64,000 bases of DNA from Candidatus Brachythrix odensensis (GCA_016714465.1 JADKDT010000026.1:186001-250000), one strand, 5' to 3'. Shown: positions 17,976 through 26,678, counted from the stretch's first letter. Notes: generated by a model from the sequence alone, not told the origin. Translations and numbers: made by a program.

Positions 17976-18890
17976 CTACTTCACCACGTACAGGACCAGC
18001 ACAACCGAGAGCGCCCACAACCCGCCGGCGACCTGGATCGGGCGATCCTTGAAGACAATTTCTTCCGGCGCGCCGCCTTCGCCCCGCACGTGGACGAGAT
18101 ACAGATAACGGAAAATCCCGTACAGCACAAACGGAATCGTCAGCATCATGCTGTGGTTCGCCGGAAGTTGCGGGGCGGAGAACGTATAGAAGCTGTAGGC
18201 GACCAGGGCGGCGGCGGTCACGATGGTGATGATCTGATCCAGGAGCGGCAGGTTGTATTCGCCCAGGATGGCCCGGGTGCTGGTCCGGCCCTTGAGTTCG
18301 ACCAGCTCCTGGCGGCGCTTGCCAAACCCAATGATGAGGGCGAGCAGCGACATGCACACGAACAGCCAGGGCGAGAAACGCTCGGCATTCACCAGCGGCA
18401 CGCCGGCCGCCACCCGCAGCACAAACCCGGCCGCGATGGTCAGCACATCGACGATGACGATGTGCTTGAGCTGATACGAGTACCACACGTTCATCGCCAG
18501 ATAAGCAAGGCCGATCCAGCCGAAAACCGTGTTGAGCAGGAAGGATGCGATCAGAGTTCCGATCCCGATCACGGCCGCCACGAGGATGGCCAGGCGCGGA
18601 GATACGTCCCCCCGGGCGATGGGCCGGTTGCGCTTTTTCGGGTGCAGCCGGTCCTTCTCCACGTCGACCGCGTCGTTGAGCAAATACACCGACGAGGAGA
18701 GCAGGCACAGCGCGAAGAACCCGGCGATCGTGGCCGCCAGCGGGCCTGGCTGGAGCATCTTGCTGTCAAAGACCAGGGCGGCAAAGACAAAGGCGTTCTT
18801 CACCCACTGGCGCGGGCGCATGGTCTTGATCAGACCGACGATGACCCGGCCGGGGCCCGCGGGGGCAGCCACGACCTCATTCGACTCCAT
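17976..18890 (-). CDS. UbiA-type prenyltransferase (decaprenyl-phosphate phosphoribosyltransferase-like)
   Basis: 304 residues, about nine membrane helices. The first aspartate motif is NDAVDVEKDR (72-81), followed by HPKKRNRP, a combination typical of the decaprenyl-phosphate phosphoribosyltransferase branch (DPPR synthase) of the UbiA family. That enzyme transfers phosphoribose from PRPP to a polyprenyl phosphate. A role in ribose or arabinose glycolipids fits the adjacent sugar epimerase and glycosyltransferase remnants, but other UbiA substrates are possible. Confidence 0.85.
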   Translation of the reverse strand: MESNEVVAAPAGPGRVIVGLIKTMRPRQWVKNAFVFAALVFDSKMLQPGPLAATIAGFFALCLLSSSVYLLNDAVDVEKDRLHPKKRNRPIARGDVSPRLAILVAAVIGIGTLIASFLLNTVFGWIGLAYLAMNVWYSYQLKHIVIVDVLTIAAGFVLRVAAGVPLVNAERFSPWLFVCMSLLALIIGFGKRRQELVELKGRTSTRAILGEYNLPLLDQIITIVTAAALVAYSFYTFSAPQLPANHSMMLTIPFVLYGIFRYLYLVHVRGEGGAPEEIVFKDRPIQVAGGLWALSVVLVLYVVK

Positions 18891-18910
18891 AGAAGGCGAT
18901 CATAACCTGA

Positions 18911-19011
18911 TGGATAGAAGCCATCCTAAATATCCTCGGCGAGATCACCATCCCCGCGCGAAGCGCGGGGATGGTGATCTCGCCAGTCGTTTTTAGGATG
19001 AGTTCTATCCA
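18911..19011. repeat. Three-level nested palindrome, GCGCGAAGCGC core
   Basis: The inner perfect hairpin at 18938-18984 starts GGCGAGATCACCATCCCC. Two further arm pairs (CATCCTAAA / TTTAGGATG and TGGATAGAA / TTCTATCCA) surround it with short unpaired spacers. The core is shared with 28614-28668 and 62268-62310. Confidence 0.85.
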
Positions 19012-19013
19012 TT

Positions 19014-19070
19014 CCCCGGAAAGCAAAAACCCCCGGCCGCGCGCCGGGCCGGGGGTTTTGCTTTCCGGGG
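19014..19070. terminator. Strong hairpin with AAAA/TTTT flanks
   Basis: CCCCGGAAAGC-AAAA-CCCCCGGCC pairs with GGCCGGGGG-TTTT-GCTTTCCGGGG around an 8-nt loop. The A/T tracts inside the stem let it act as a terminator in either direction. It sits after the small gene at 19082-19246. Confidence 0.7.
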
Positions 19071-19081
19071 GGATCCGAGCC

Positions 19082-19246
19082 CTACTTCACCCAGCCAAGC
19101 GTGCCCAGCGCGATTTCGACCGCCGAGCGCAGCACCCGCGGCCCGTTGATGCTTTTAGCAGATGCCAGCAGGTGATGTTTCGGGATCGGCAGATCGTCGA
19201 GATTGCGGATGAACGGGCAATCCGAGTTATCGATGATGTCACTCAT
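19082..19246 (-). CDS. Small ORF, possible radical SAM/B12 protein remnant
   Basis: 54 residues, starting with an ATG that overlaps the epimerase stop (ATGA). The segment CPFIRNLDDLPIPKHHLL resembles the linker between the B12-binding and radical SAM domains of tailoring enzymes (NLDDLPxP). The remainder (VLRSAVEIALGTLGWVK) has no recognised homology, and no CxxxCxxC motif follows. It may be a remnant or a genuine small protein coupled to the epimerase. Confidence 0.4.
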   Translation of the reverse strand: MSDIIDNSDCPFIRNLDDLPIPKHHLLASAKSINGPRVLRSAVEIALGTLGWVK

Positions 19247-20187
19247 GCCGCGCCGGCCGGGCCCCGGTAGTGGCAGACGGTGTGGGCCAATCCGTCCGCC
19301 AGGCCGACCGTCGGGCGCCAGCCCAGTTCGCGATCCGCCTTCGCGCACGCCATCCAGGTCGCCCGCACTTCACCAGCCTTGGCCGGCCCGCGCTCGGCCG
19401 GGCGGGCGTAGCCCGTGAGCGCGGCCAGCCTCGCGAATACGGTGTTGATGTCGGTGCCCACGCCGGTCCCGATGTTGTAGACGCCCGAGCCGCGTGTCGC
19501 GGCGAGCAGGTTGGCCCGGGCGACATCCGGGCCGAACACAAAGTCGCGCTGGTTTTGCCCGTCGCCATGGATGAGGACAGGCGCGCCGGCCAGCATGCGC
19601 TCGGTGAAGATCGCCACCACGCCCGCCTCGCCCTGGCCGTTCTGGCGCGGACCATACACGTTGCCATAGCGCAGCGCGCAATAGTCCAGCCCGAAGTTGA
19701 GCCGGTTGCTCTCGAGATAGTACTCGCAGGCCCGCTTGCTCACCCCATACGGGTCGAGCGGAGCGGCCGGGGTCTCCTCCGTCGCGGGCAGGTGGCCGGG
19801 GTTGCCATACACGGCCCCGCCGGTCGACGCAAAGACGATCTTGCTGACCCCATGCGCGTTGGCCGCCTGGAGCAGGTTGAGCGTGCCCACGATGTTGATC
19901 TGGGCGTACTCCTGCGGATGGGCTAGGCTGTCCCGCACGTCAGCGGCGGCCGCCTGATGGCTGATGACGGCGGGTTGTTCCGCCGCGAGCACGCGCTCGA
20001 CCGCGTCGGCATCGCGCAGGTCGATCTCGTGGAACGTCGCGGCCGGGTTGAGGTTCTCACGCCGGCCAGTGCGCAGGCTGTCAATGACGCTGACCCGATA
20101 CCCGGCGGCCAGAAAAGCGTCGACGATGTGGGAGCCGATGAAACCGGCCCCGCCGGTGACAAGCGCGGCAGGTGGGGAGTGGGTCAT
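19243..20187 (-). CDS. NAD-dependent nucleotide-sugar epimerase (UDP-glucose 4-epimerase-like)
   Basis: 314 residues of the extended SDR family. The NAD motif is GGAGFIGSH (12-20), the serine lies in FASTGGAVYG, and the catalytic Tyr-x3-Lys in PYGVSKRACEYY. RYGNVYGPRQ is the sugar-nucleotide-binding motif. It most resembles UDP-glucose 4-epimerases, giving UDP-galactose for surface polysaccharide. Neighbouring remnants of a glycosyltransferase and a chain-length regulator suggest it belonged to a polysaccharide locus that has since decayed. Confidence 0.88.
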   Translation of the reverse strand: MTHSPPAALVTGGAGFIGSHIVDAFLAAGYRVSVIDSLRTGRRENLNPAATFHEIDLRDADAVERVLAAEQPAVISHQAAAADVRDSLAHPQEYAQINIVGTLNLLQAANAHGVSKIVFASTGGAVYGNPGHLPATEETPAAPLDPYGVSKRACEYYLESNRLNFGLDYCALRYGNVYGPRQNGQGEAGVVAIFTERMLAGAPVLIHGDGQNQRDFVFGPDVARANLLAATRGSGVYNIGTGVGTDINTVFARLAALTGYARPAERGPAKAGEVRATWMACAKADRELGWRPTVGLADGLAHTVCHYRGPAGAA

Positions 20188-20212
20188 GGATTGGATTGGG
20201 TAGGGTCGGAGT

Positions 20213-20393
20213 CTAGTGGCCGGCGCGCTCGAGCGCCTCGGCGACTTGGTTGGCCCAGGCCGCGCATGGCTGAGTTGGCTTTCTCGATCTTACCTCTTGT
20301 GGCCAAGGCCTGCCCGTGGGCCAGACGGGTCATCCGAGCCCGATCGCCCGCGGTTGGGCAGCCGACCGTGTAAGCGGGGACGTCTTTCGGCAC
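20213..20393 (-). pseudogene. Possible glycosyltransferase C-terminal remnant
   Basis: On the minus strand the end reads AWANQVAEALERAGH followed by TAG at 20213-20215, a typical glycosyltransferase C-terminal helix. In a neighbouring frame just upstream lies ALATRGKIEKANS, which also fits that region, so at least one frameshift separates them. Upstream of ~20393 nothing recognisable remains. This is a weak, inference-based call. Confidence 0.3.
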
Positions 20394-20443
20394 AATCTCG
20401 CCCGCAAAAACCGTCGGCTATACTTTGTTTCTCTCCCAAACAC

Positions 20444-20714
20444 GATGGAAACGCTGCGGTACCTAAGATTTCTGGCCGTGTGGTGGTGGCTGATACTTGC
20501 CAGTGTGCTGGTCGCAGCCGGCACAAGCTACTTTACGAATTCTCAGTTGCCCAGAATCCATCAATTTCGCACGACATTGTTCGAGGGAAAATCTCAACGC
20601 AGTTCCAACGCCGACTCCTACTACCACTACTACCGCGCGAATGTCGAGAATATCAAGAAGTCCGCGCGCGACCGACGCCGACAACGCGCAGATGCCGCCC
20701 CGGCGGCGCATTAG
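20444..20714 (+). pseudogene. Truncated Wzz-type chain-length determinant N-terminus
   Basis: The first ~40 residues (METLRYLRFLAVWWWLILAS, then VLVAAGTSYF) match the N-terminal membrane segment of polysaccharide chain-length regulators (Wzz family). From about residue 50 (LFEGKSQRSSN) the frame loses similarity, and another frame carries a VPTPTPTTTTT stretch. It ends after only 90 residues, whereas the family exceeds 200. It is most likely a decayed fragment, lying directly before the kinase gene. Confidence 0.5.
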
Positions 20715-20732
20715 CCGGGTTACTTACGCACC

Positions 20733-22862
20733 ATGTCCCAAGTCGCGCCACTCCTAAACAACCGTTACCGCCTGCTGGCCGTCGTCGCCAGCGGCGGGAT
20801 GGCGACCGTCTACAAGGCCCAGGACACCCTGTTGAGCCGCATTGTCGCGGTCAAAACGCTGCGCGACCGCTACGCCCAGGACCCGATTTTTGTCCAGCGC
20901 TTTCGCGAGGAAGCCCAGGCCGCGGCCAATCTGAACCACCCCAACATCGTCACGATCTACGACGTGGGCAAGGACATGATCAACGGCGTCCCGCGGCATT
21001 ACATCGTGATGGAGTATGTCGAGGGCCACGATCTGAAACAGGCCATTCGCGAGCGCAGCCTGTCCGCCAGCCCCTTTGGCATCGCTGAAGCCGTGGACAT
21101 CGCCCGCCAGGTGGCCGAGGGCGTCGGCTTTGCCCACCGCCGCGGCCTCGTGCACTGTGACCTCAAGCCCCAGAACGTCATCCTGACCCCCGAGGGCCGG
21201 GCCAAGGTCACCGATTTCGGCATCGCCCGGGCCTACACCTCGATGGTGGCCGAGAAGGCCGAGACCGTGTGGGGATCGCCCCAGTACTACGCGCCTGAGC
21301 AGGCCACCGGCAACCCGCCCACGCCCGCCAGCGATGTGTATAGTATTGGCGTTGTGCTCTATGAGATGCTGGCCGGGCGGCTGCCGTTTGAGGGCAAGGA
21401 TGCTCGCGAGCTGGCCCGCCAGCACCTCAATGTCGAGCCGGCCGAGTTGACCTCGCTCAATCCCAGCGTGCCGCTGCAGCTCGAGGCCATCGTGCGGCGG
21501 GTGTTGTCCAAGGACCCGGCCAACCGCTATCGCGACGCCGATCAACTCGCCCGCGTGTTAGCGGCCTACCTTCAGCAGGGCGAGGAATACACGATTTCCC
21601 ATCCGGTTGCGACGGCGGGCACGTCGTCGACTCGCTCAGGCAGCGCTGGCGCAGCGGGGCAGGGCAGCGGGCCGTCGCAGGCGGCCCGCCCCGCGCCCAT
21701 GCCGCCGCAGGCGGGCGCCTCGCGGCCTGTCGCTGCCCAGACCGGCCAGAGCATGGGGATGAGCGCGTCCGCGCCCGCCGCAACCGGTCCACAGCGCGGC
21801 ATGACCGGCTCCTCCGGCGCCTACACGGCCGCCGATGGCGCTGAACAGGGCCGCGGATCCAACGACATCCTGCTCTGGTTGTTGGGCCTGGTCGTGATTG
21901 TGTGCCTGGCCGGCCTCATCGTGCTGTACGCCTTTGTTTACCAGGCCTATACCGACCCTAATCGCGGGCTTGCCCCGACTCCGTCCGCGCCGGCTGCGAC
22001 CTCCAATGCGCCCCCGCGGGTGACTCTGTCCGCCCCCGGGGTGATTACCCTGACCTCGCTCATCAGTCTGCCCTTGGATATCGCTCAGGCCCAACTTGGC
22101 CAACTCGGGCTGCAGTCCCGCGTCGAAGAGCGGCCGGATGGGTCGGTCACCCAGCCCATCGTGCTGGCCCAAAGTCCGCCGGCGGGGACGCGCCTGCAGC
22201 AAAACAGCGTCGTTACCCTGATCGTGGCCAAGCCGGTGCCCCAGGCCGAAGTACCGCAGGGTCTGGTCGGTCGCAAGTTCGACGACTCCATCAGTCAGAC
22301 CCTGCGCGCGGTCGGCTGGACGATTGTGCTGAGCGAGACCGGCGACTACAAGCCCGAGAAGGAGATCCTCGATTCCGATCCCAGGGCCGGGGCCAAGCTT
22401 TCGGTCAGCGGCACGCTCACCCTTACCTTGAGCACGGGCGGGCGCTTCGACTTGAACGTCCTGATGCCCCCGGTGGTTCTGGAGAACGTCCGGCTCACCC
22501 GTGACAGCTACGAGCCTGGCCAGCGCGTGCGCTTTGACGTGAAGTGGCGTGCCACCGGAACCGTCAATCGCGGGTATCGGGTGGCCTGGTTTCTCATCCA
22601 CAGCAGCGGCGGCGTTGTGCGCCAGGGCGAGGACCGTGAGCCGCGCAACAACGGCACGCCCGTGCCGACCGTCACCTGGCGGGCCGGGACCATCGTCAAT
22701 GACAGCTACGAGCTGGCCATCCCGGTGGAGGCCCTGTCCGGCCGGTATCGGATCGGGATTCTGATGTATGACGGCAACACCCGGCTGCGGGTGACCAATC
22801 CGGGCAAGGCCAGCACCGATGGCAACGATATGGTCTTTCTGCGCGAGATCGATGTGCGCTAG
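20733..22862 (+). CDS. Transmembrane Ser/Thr kinase with PASTA-like domains
   Basis: 709 residues. The kinase domain spans about 10-275, with Gly loop ASGGMATVYKA, Lys41 (VAVK), catalytic loop HCDLKPQN (Asp143) and DFG at 161-163. The usual HRD arginine is Cys, so it is a non-RD kinase. A Gln/Pro/Ala-rich linker leads to one membrane helix at about 379-406. Outside are two PASTA-like repeats (about 445-567, SLPLDIAQAQLGQLGL and VPQGLVGRKFDDSI) and a C-terminal beta-sandwich. It probably senses the envelope and may act with the sigma factor downstream. The stop codon abuts a REP palindrome. Confidence 0.9.
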   Translation: MSQVAPLLNNRYRLLAVVASGGMATVYKAQDTLLSRIVAVKTLRDRYAQDPIFVQRFREEAQAAANLNHPNIVTIYDVGKDMINGVPRHYIVMEYVEGHDLKQAIRERSLSASPFGIAEAVDIARQVAEGVGFAHRRGLVHCDLKPQNVILTPEGRAKVTDFGIARAYTSMVAEKAETVWGSPQYYAPEQATGNPPTPASDVYSIGVVLYEMLAGRLPFEGKDARELARQHLNVEPAELTSLNPSVPLQLEAIVRRVLSKDPANRYRDADQLARVLAAYLQQGEEYTISHPVATAGTSSTRSGSAGAAGQGSGPSQAARPAPMPPQAGASRPVAAQTGQSMGMSASAPAATGPQRGMTGSSGAYTAADGAEQGRGSNDILLWLLGLVVIVCLAGLIVLYAFVYQAYTDPNRGLAPTPSAPAATSNAPPRVTLSAPGVITLTSLISLPLDIAQAQLGQLGLQSRVEERPDGSVTQPIVLAQSPPAGTRLQQNSVVTLIVAKPVPQAEVPQGLVGRKFDDSISQTLRAVGWTIVLSETGDYKPEKEILDSDPRAGAKLSVSGTLTLTLSTGGRFDLNVLMPPVVLENVRLTRDSYEPGQRVRFDVKWRATGTVNRGYRVAWFLIHSSGGVVRQGEDREPRNNGTPVPTVTWRAGTIVNDSYELAIPVEALSGRYRIGILMYDGNTRLRVTNPGKASTDGNDMVFLREIDVR

Positions 22863-22890
22863 GTAGAGACGCGCCGCGGCGCGTCTCTAC
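22863..22890. repeat. Stand-alone REP palindrome after the kinase gene
   Basis: A 28-bp perfect palindrome with the same arms as those around the RAYT gene (GTAGAGACGCGCC) but CCGCGG instead of CCATGG at the centre. It starts on the base after the kinase stop codon, 8.1 kb from the RAYT cluster. Confidence 0.85.
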
Positions 22891-22942
22891 CCCCGCGGCC
22901 GCGCATTTTCTGCTCGCGGTGGTCCACACCGTGCCTTCCTGA

Positions 22943-23005
22943 ACCTCGGAGGTGGGCGCCGAGGGCTCTTGGCAGGCGCGACCTGTGGGCGCCCACCTCC
23001 GAGGT
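22943..23005. repeat. Palindrome with 18-bp arms and 27-nt loop (copy 3)
   Basis: The left arm ACCTCGGAGGTGGGCGCC at 22943-22960 is perfectly complementary to 22988-23005. The loop at 22961-22987 is again 27 nt. It lies between the kinase and sigma factor genes. Confidence 0.85.
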
Positions 23006-23171
23006 GCAGGGAACATTCGCGCCTATCGGCGCACTGGATTCCGTGCGGGGCCGAAGGGGCAATTAGAGCCGCGCGCAACCTGCCCGGCTGGTTGCGCGTA
23101 GTAGTGCCCACACTGTGAATGCGATATCCATTGGCGCTCCCGGCGGATTCGCCCGGAACGGGGTTTTCCCG

Positions 23172-23819
23172 ATGACGAGAACACCGGCCGCTCTGGCGCG
23201 CCCGGTTCCGACTGCCTTGCCCGCGGCCCCGCCGATCGATGAGGTGGCCGAGGAACGGGCTCGAATTCGGGCCGTTCTGGCTGGCGACACCGAGCGGTTC
23301 CAGGAGCTGGTCGAGATCCATCAGGATCGCGTTTATCGCCTGGCCCTGCGCATGCTCAACAACGAAGAGGATGCCCGGGACGCCGCGCAGGATGCGTTTC
23401 TGAAGGCTTATCGGCAGCTTGCGTCGTATCAGCAGGAGTGGCGCTTCAAGACCTGGTTGATGTCGATCACCTCAAACCTGTGCATCGATCGCATCCGCCG
23501 GCGACGGATCGAGCCCCTGGCCTTCTCCGATCAGCCGCCCAACGCCGATGGCGAGACGCCCGAGGTTGAGATTCCGAGCCACGAGCCTGGCCCCGACGTT
23601 CAAGTGGCGGCCATCGAGCAACGCGAGGTGCTGAACCAGATGATGTCGGCCTTGCCCGAAGAGGATCGGCGGATGGTCCAGATGTTCTACGTTGCGGATA
23701 TGAGCTATGAGGAAATCGTGCAGGCGACGGGCGCCAGCCTGAGCGCGGTCAAGTCGCGGCTGTTTCGCGCGCGGCGGGCCCTGGCCCAGTCGCCCCTGAC
23801 CAAGCGGCTGACGGTATGA
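23172..23819 (+). CDS. ECF-type RNA polymerase sigma factor
   Basis: 215 residues from the preferred ATG at 23172 (MTRTPAAL); an earlier in-frame ATG at 23115 would add 19 residues. Region 2 carries RVYRLALRMLNNEEDARDAA and WLMSITSNLCIDRIRRRR. Region 4 carries LPEEDRRMVQMFYVADMSYE and SAVKSRLFRARRAL. It is followed immediately by a membrane protein with an anti-sigma-like layout, giving a standard ECF / anti-sigma pair. Autoregulation is likely but no promoter motif was identified. Confidence 0.92.
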   Translation: MTRTPAALARPVPTALPAAPPIDEVAEERARIRAVLAGDTERFQELVEIHQDRVYRLALRMLNNEEDARDAAQDAFLKAYRQLASYQQEWRFKTWLMSITSNLCIDRIRRRRIEPLAFSDQPPNADGETPEVEIPSHEPGPDVQVAAIEQREVLNQMMSALPEEDRRMVQMFYVADMSYEEIVQATGASLSAVKSRLFRARRALAQSPLTKRLTV

Positions 23820-23830
23820 GGAGGGTGGAC

Positions 23831-24403
23831 ATGACACCGGAAACTGACCTTGACCTGGTGATGATGAAGGCCCTCGACGGCGAGGCGCTGGCCGCCCACG
23901 AACGGGTGGCCCTCGAGACGCATTTCGACGCGCACCCGGACGAGCGCGCCTTGTTCGAGCGCATGTCCGTTGTCGATCGCGCTTTTGCCGGCGTGGCCCC
24001 GGTTGTTGCCCCGGCGGGATTCTCGGCCGGGGTGATGGCGGCGGTTCGGGTGGCGCCCGCCCATCGTGTTGCGCCGGCGCGCGAGGCAGGCTCGGCCCGC
24101 TTTTTGGTTGCGGCCGGCCTGGCGGTGTTCGGCGCGCTGAGCATGGTCGTCTTTGCCATGGTCCTGGCGATCCTCATCCCCCCGCAAGCCTGGTTGACCT
24201 GGCTATCGGCGGCGAGCGCCATCGTCGATTCGTTCCTTGATTTGCCGCGGGCGATCCTCTCCTTGACCGTTGCATTTGCGCAGGGCGTCATCGATGCGCC
24301 GGCGGGTCTGGCGGCCCTGGGCGCGCTGGCCGCTCTGGTGGGTGGATGGATGTTCGCCATGGTCAGGCTTTTCTCACCGCGAAGGGCGCTCGCGCGGGGG
24401 TAG
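23831..24403 (+). CDS. Putative membrane anti-sigma factor
   Basis: 190 residues from the ATG at 23831, chosen because a strong GAGGAGGG precedes it. The upstream ATG at 23816 overlaps the sigma stop. The N-terminal ~50 residues (LVMMKALDGEALAAHERVAL) match the helical anti-sigma domain but lack zinc-binding Cys and His residues of the usual kind. Membrane helices follow at about 92-120 and near 160-185. It should hold the sigma factor inactive until an envelope signal arrives. The assignment rests mainly on position. Confidence 0.75.
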   Translation: MTPETDLDLVMMKALDGEALAAHERVALETHFDAHPDERALFERMSVVDRAFAGVAPVVAPAGFSAGVMAAVRVAPAHRVAPAREAGSARFLVAAGLAVFGALSMVVFAMVLAILIPPQAWLTWLSAASAIVDSFLDLPRAILSLTVAFAQGVIDAPAGLAALGALAALVGGWMFAMVRLFSPRRALARG

Positions 24404-24662
24404 GCAACTCCTTCGTCCTCACCCAACTCAAATCCCCAACGATCGTCATCGCGCGAAACTCCGGCCTACGCCGAGAAGCGCGGAACCTCTTAGTGTCCCG
24501 GGCGAAGATGCGCTTGGCAGCGACTTTGGCTGTCCTCGGTATGGGTCCCGCGCTTTCGCGCGGGATGACGATCGAACGGACCTCCGCAACCTTCACCCCC
24601 GCGGGCGCGTATTGACGAACACGCCGCGCAACTCCATTTGGGCGCGGCGACACATAAGGCAG
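24404..24662. other. Intergenic inverted-repeat element
   Basis: No gene is visible. ATCGTCATCGCGCG at about 24440 and CGCGCGGGATGACGAT at about 24562 form an inverted pair. Inner GCGCGGAACC and GGTCCCGCGC make a second pair. It resembles the GTCATCC-type element at 4.1-4.35 kb and is probably a decayed non-autonomous insertion between the sigma pair and the lipoprotein. Confidence 0.45.
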
Positions 24663-25520
24663 ATGATGAACACACGAATCACACACCAGCCCATCGCCGC
24701 CATGGCGGTGGTGGCTTTGATGACAGCCGGCTGCGGCGCGCAATTGCGCACGGTGAACACCGGTCCCACCCAGACCCTGCGGGTGAGCATCCCGTATCCC
24801 GAATTGGTCGAAGACGCCTGGCGGGTGTCCCTGACCACCGGCGCGGCCCGGGTGCGGGTGACGCCCGGTGAGGAAGGCATTCTGATGGGCCGGATCGACT
24901 ACAACTTCGAGCCCATCCTGCCGGTTCTCACCACCGGTTCGCGCTCGGTTGACCTGCGCCAGGGCAACTACGTCGGCACGACGCCGGTCAACTTGCAGAA
25001 CGAATGGACGCTCAGCCTGGGCAAGCGCGTCCCGATCAATCTGGTCGTCCGCGAAGGCGCGGCGGACTCGGATTGGGATCTGGGGGGCGTGCCGCTGCGG
25101 GATGTGGACTGGGCGGTCGGCGCAGCCGATACCGAGATACGCTTCAGCGGGCCAAACCCGCAAGCCATGGAGCGCTTGAAGTTCACGAGCGGCGCGGCCC
25201 GGGCCCGGCTGCGCGGCCTGGCCAACGCCAATATCGGCGAGGCCAAAATCAGCGCGGGAGCGGGCGAGCTCACCCTGGCCTTCGACGGCAAGCTCACCCG
25301 GAATGCCCAGATTACGCTGGATGGCGGCGCGTCGTCGCTGACGATCGAAAGCGCCGGGACGCCGATTCGGGTGATCGTGGACGGCGGGTTGACCAGCGTG
25401 CGGACCGAGGGCTGGACCCGCAGCGGCGATACCTATGATTCGCCCGGTCGGGCCAACGCTTCCGGCCCAACGGTGACCATTCGCGCGACCCTGGGCGTGT
25501 CATCTCTGCGGTTGCGGTAG
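24663..25520 (+). CDS. Toast-rack-type lipoprotein
   Basis: 285 residues. The signal peptide ends in TAGC (lipobox in VALMTAGCG). The rest is a beta-strand-rich repeat resembling the toast-rack / DUF2154 and DUF4097 folds seen in cell-envelope stress proteins: short strands such as INLVVREGAADSDWDLGGVP and IGEAKISAGAGELTLAF with periodic small residues. It lies in the gene string with the sigma/anti-sigma pair and bactofilin-like protein, so a cell-surface stress role is inferred. The start has AAGGCAG upstream. Confidence 0.7.
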   Translation: MMNTRITHQPIAAMAVVALMTAGCGAQLRTVNTGPTQTLRVSIPYPELVEDAWRVSLTTGAARVRVTPGEEGILMGRIDYNFEPILPVLTTGSRSVDLRQGNYVGTTPVNLQNEWTLSLGKRVPINLVVREGAADSDWDLGGVPLRDVDWAVGAADTEIRFSGPNPQAMERLKFTSGAARARLRGLANANIGEAKISAGAGELTLAFDGKLTRNAQITLDGGASSLTIESAGTPIRVIVDGGLTSVRTEGWTRSGDTYDSPGRANASGPTVTIRATLGVSSLRLR

Positions 25521-25553
25521 GCCCGCATTCGAACCCACAACATGGAGAGACTC

Positions 25554-26594
25554 ATGCGACATCACACATTCACCCGCCTGGCGCTGGCCGCGCTTGCAGG
25601 CTTGACGATTGCGTTGTGCGGCCCGGGGCTGGCGCTCGGGCAAACCCCCGAGCCGCCGGCCCCGGCCGAGCGGCGCACCCTGCGCTCGCAAAGCATCTTT
25701 GGCGAAGACTTTACCCTGCGCAGCAACGAAACGATTGACGGCGACCTGTCGGTCTATGGCGGCAACGTTGTGCTCGAAGAGGGCAGCCGGGTTGACGGAA
25801 AGCTGAACGTCTTTGGCGGCAACATCGATATCGCCGGCACGGTCCGCGGCGATCTGGTCATGGCCGGCGGGAATGCCCGCCTGCGCAAGAGCGGCCGGCT
25901 CGAGGGCAACCAGACCTATCTGGGCGGCCGGCTCGACAACGATGGCGGCTATGCCAGCGGGCGCAGTACCCAGTTGCCCCTGCCGTCGGCGCCGGACACG
26001 CCGCGCGCGCCGTCGGTAAACGTATCGCCGTTTGAGTGGCTGCGCCGGGCGGTTCGCGACTTCTTTGGCGGCCTGGTCAACATTGCCCTGGCGGTGCTGG
26101 CTGCCCTCGCGGTGCTGGCGCTGGTCCCGCGGCATGTCCGCCAGGTCGAGGGCGTGTTGCGCGAGAACGCCGTTGTCGCGGGCGGGCTTGGCGCCCTGAC
26201 CCTGATCGCCGTCCCGGTGATCGCGGTCGTGCTGGCGATCACGTTGTGTCTGATCCCGGCCAGCCTGGTGGCAGTCGTTGCGCTGATTGGGGCGATGTTG
26301 CTCGGCTGGGCGGCCGTTTCGCGGGTGGTCGGCGAGCGGTTGATGCAAGCGCTCAATCGCGCCGATTGGACCGTGGTGGGGCAGACCGCGGCCGGGGCGC
26401 TGTGCCTGGCTGTGCTGGGGGTGATCCCCTTCTTTGGCGGACTGCTGACCTTTGTGTCGACGGCGGTCGGGGTCGGGGCAGTGGTGCTAACCCGCTTCGG
26501 CACTCAGCCGTATCCGGCCCCGGTCGCGACCAGTCTCGCGCCTGTCACTGCTGCGCCCGCGCCGGTCAGCGAGCCCTTTGACCCGCAAATATAG
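25554..26594 (+). CDS. Exported bactofilin-like protein with membrane helices
   Basis: 346 residues from an ATG at 25554 preceded by GGAGAG. A signal peptide is followed by a polymer-forming beta-helix of the bactofilin type, with rungs SIFGEDFTLRSNETIDGDLS, VYGGNVVLEEGSRVDGKLN and VFGGNIDIAGTVRGDLVM. From about 160 to 325 it has four or more membrane helices. Cytoplasmic bactofilins lack a signal peptide, so this is the extracytoplasmic, membrane-anchored variant. It may form a scaffold on the outer face. Confidence 0.8.
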   Translation: MRHHTFTRLALAALAGLTIALCGPGLALGQTPEPPAPAERRTLRSQSIFGEDFTLRSNETIDGDLSVYGGNVVLEEGSRVDGKLNVFGGNIDIAGTVRGDLVMAGGNARLRKSGRLEGNQTYLGGRLDNDGGYASGRSTQLPLPSAPDTPRAPSVNVSPFEWLRRAVRDFFGGLVNIALAVLAALAVLALVPRHVRQVEGVLRENAVVAGGLGALTLIAVPVIAVVLAITLCLIPASLVAVVALIGAMLLGWAAVSRVVGERLMQALNRADWTVVGQTAAGALCLAVLGVIPFFGGLLTFVSTAVGVGAVVLTRFGTQPYPAPVATSLAPVTAAPAPVSEPFDPQI

Positions 26595-26614
26595 GGGCAC
26601 TTACGAGACGATTT

Positions 26615-26658
26615 CGGAGGCGGTATTCCCCGGCGTACGCCGGGGAATACCGCCTCCG
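26615..26658. repeat. 44-bp perfect palindrome, GGCGTACGCC core
   Basis: Arms CGGAGGCGGTATTCCCC and complement around GTAC at 26635-26638. It combines the GGAGGCG flank of one palindrome family with the GTAC core of another. It ends 21 bp before the next start codon. Confidence 0.85.
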
Positions 26659-26678
26659 GAAACATGGAGTTTACGACG

